From contig JAGYIX010000003.1 of NCBI GenBank assembly GCA_018402205.1, positions 124,001-188,000 of the forward strand: a stretch of 64,000 nt of DNA. Reading direction: 5' to 3'. Made by a program: the position numbers and the translations under genes. Positions 63,122 to 64,000 of the stretch are shown one piece after another. The stretch comes from Flavobacteriaceae bacterium (GTDB lineage Bacteria; Bacteroidota; Bacteroidia; Flavobacteriales; Flavobacteriaceae). Under the pieces are notes generated by a model, which saw nothing but the letters and a program-made list of their open reading frames with translations, did no database searches and had not been told where the DNA came from. Each line of letters opens with the position of its first letter. Within the stretch, counting starts at the first letter, position 1.

Positions 63122-64000
63122 CTATTTGGTTTTAACAATTTGCGCCATGAGTTCAGCCTCTGAGACAAGGCGTTCACCCACAAATGCTGTGGCTCTCATA
63201 TGGCAAATTCCGCGTCTAATGGGGGTAATTAATTCACAATTAAAAATTAAGGTGTCTCCAGGGTTCACCTGGTGTTTGAAACGAACATTATCCATTTTCA
63301 TAAAAAAGGTCAAATAGTTCTCTGGGTCGGGAACCGTGCTCAGTACCAATATGCCTCCGGTTTGAGCCATGGCCTCTACCTGTAAAACTCCGGGCATCAC
63401 TGGAGCTCCTGGAAAATGACCGATAAAATAAGATTCATTCATCGTTACATTCTTGAGTCCCACCACATGGGTGCCACTGAGCTCTAAAATTTTATCAATT
63501 AACAAAAACGGTGGACGGTGCGGAAGCATTTCCATGATCTTCATTGTGTCCATGAGCGGCTCCGCGTAAATATCGATTCTCGGAACTCCTTTTCGCCTTT
63601 CTTCTTTGATTTTTCGATGCATTAATTTTGCAAACTCTGTATTCACGTAATGGCCAGGTTTACAGGCAATTATTCGGCCTTTAAATCGTGTTCCGACTAA
63701 TGACAAGTCGCCTATTACGTCTAATAATTTATGACGAGCAGCTTCATTAGAATACTTTAACTCTAGGTTATTTAAAATTCCATTGGGCGTTACTTCTATA
63801 TCATCGCGATTAAACGCTTTTTTAAGTTTGCTCATGGTAGATTCAGACAGATCTTTATCTACATAAACAATAGCGTTGTTTAGATCTCCTCCCTTAATGA
63901 GCCCGTTATCTAAAAGAGTTTCTATTTCGTGCAAAAAACTAAAAGTACGTGCGTCTGCAATATCGCGAGCAAAATCTCCTAGGTGGTTGAGTGTTGCGTT
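63122..64000 (-). CDS. lpxC-fabZ: Bifunctional UDP-acyl-GlcNAc deacetylase / 3-hydroxyacyl-ACP dehydratase (LpxC-FabZ), 5' part cut off
   Basis: The frame is open to the window edge (NATLNHLGDFARDIADARTFSFLHEIE), so the first 60% of LpxC is missing; the TTG start of the ORF track at 63934 is internal. LpxC deacetylates UDP-acyl-GlcNAc using Zn; its late Zn ligands are visible in AARHKLLDVIGDL, and KPGHYVN holds the catalytic His. The C-terminal 150 residues are FabZ: LPHRPPFLLIDKI (His) and GHFPGAPVMPGVLQVEAMAQTG (Glu). The fusion is standard in Bacteroidetes. lpxA follows eight bases away. Confidence 0.95.
   Translation of the reverse strand, partial: NATLNHLGDFARDIADARTFSFLHEIETLLDNGLIKGGDLNNAIVYVDKDLSESTMSKLKKAFNRDDIEVTPNGILNNLELKYSNEAARHKLLDVIGDLSLVGTRFKGRIIACKPGHYVNTEFAKLMHRKIKEERRKGVPRIDIYAEPLMDTMKIMEMLPHRPPFLLIDKILELSGTHVVGLKNVTMNESYFIGHFPGAPVMPGVLQVEAMAQTGGILVLSTVPDPENYLTFFMKMDNVRFKHQVNPGDTLIFNCELITPIRRGICHMRATAFVGERLVSEAELMAQIVKTK

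Noticed and set aside
1-64000. CRISPR arrays, insertion sequences, phage genes, rRNA or tRNA
   Set aside because: No direct repeat arrays, transposase motifs, phage proteins or structured RNA genes seen by eye on either strand.

Overview
This window is a densely packed stretch of chromosome from a Bacteroidetes bacterium, most likely a member of the Flavobacteriales. The evidence is the fused LpxC-FabZ protein, the short 287-residue primary sigma factor, a fused E1 alpha/beta 2-oxoacid dehydrogenase, lipoproteins and secreted proteins with Bacteroidetes-style leaders, and repeated TAnnTTTG promoter elements with few Shine-Dalgarno sites. The sequence is AT-rich. There is no gap of more than about 150 bases between genes, and I see no rRNA, tRNA, insertion sequence, prophage or CRISPR array. 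Both ends cut genes: tilS at the left and lpxC-fabZ at the right.

Layout: 1-7.1 kb holds the end of tilS, a DsbD-type thiol:disulfide transporter, a diverged YifB/ComM-like ATPase, recG and a patatin. 7.1-17.4 kb holds a coiled-coil secreted protein, an M20 amidohydrolase broken by a frameshift, a UvrD/PcrA helicase, an OmpA-type lipoprotein, a glycosyltransferase, a small PD-(D/E)XK protein, holA and a fused E1 dehydrogenase. 17.4-24.6 kb holds a leftward uvrA-LOG-membrane-protein operon and, divergent to it, an S24-type (LexA/CI-like) regulator; the shared promoter region carries two near-identical palindromes. 24.6-33.1 kb holds gamma-glutamyltransferase, glmM, an LpxL-like acyltransferase, a rhomboid protease, a YdiJ-like flavin/Fe-S dehydrogenase and an LpxH-like phosphoesterase.

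33.2-38.7 kb is a rightward run: aroC, a dicarboxylate/amino acid symporter, then a compact trio of a GshB-like ATP-grasp ligase, an N-formylglutamate amidohydrolase-like enzyme and a QEGLA/MATCAP-type metallopeptidase. 38.7-48 kb holds DCC protein, mutS2, ung, a SUI1/YciH-like factor, a 2OG-Fe(II) oxygenase, a DMT transporter, an M14 carboxypeptidase, menB and a RadD-like helicase. 48-52 kb holds the primary sigma factor, a conserved small protein and a MoxR/VWA pair.

52.1-59.2 kb is a complete histidine operon (hisG, a hisD-hisC fusion, hisB, hisH, hisA, hisF, hisIE), preceded by a His-rich leader peptide and a terminator that together look like an attenuator. 59.2-64 kb holds an SPFH protein, fabG, sucD, efp, lpxA and lpxC-fabZ.

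The points most worth a second look are the S24 regulator/uvrA control region, the his attenuator, the HisD-HisC fusion, and the ATP-grasp/amidohydrolase/metallopeptidase trio, which may be a poorly described peptide or small-molecule modification pathway.
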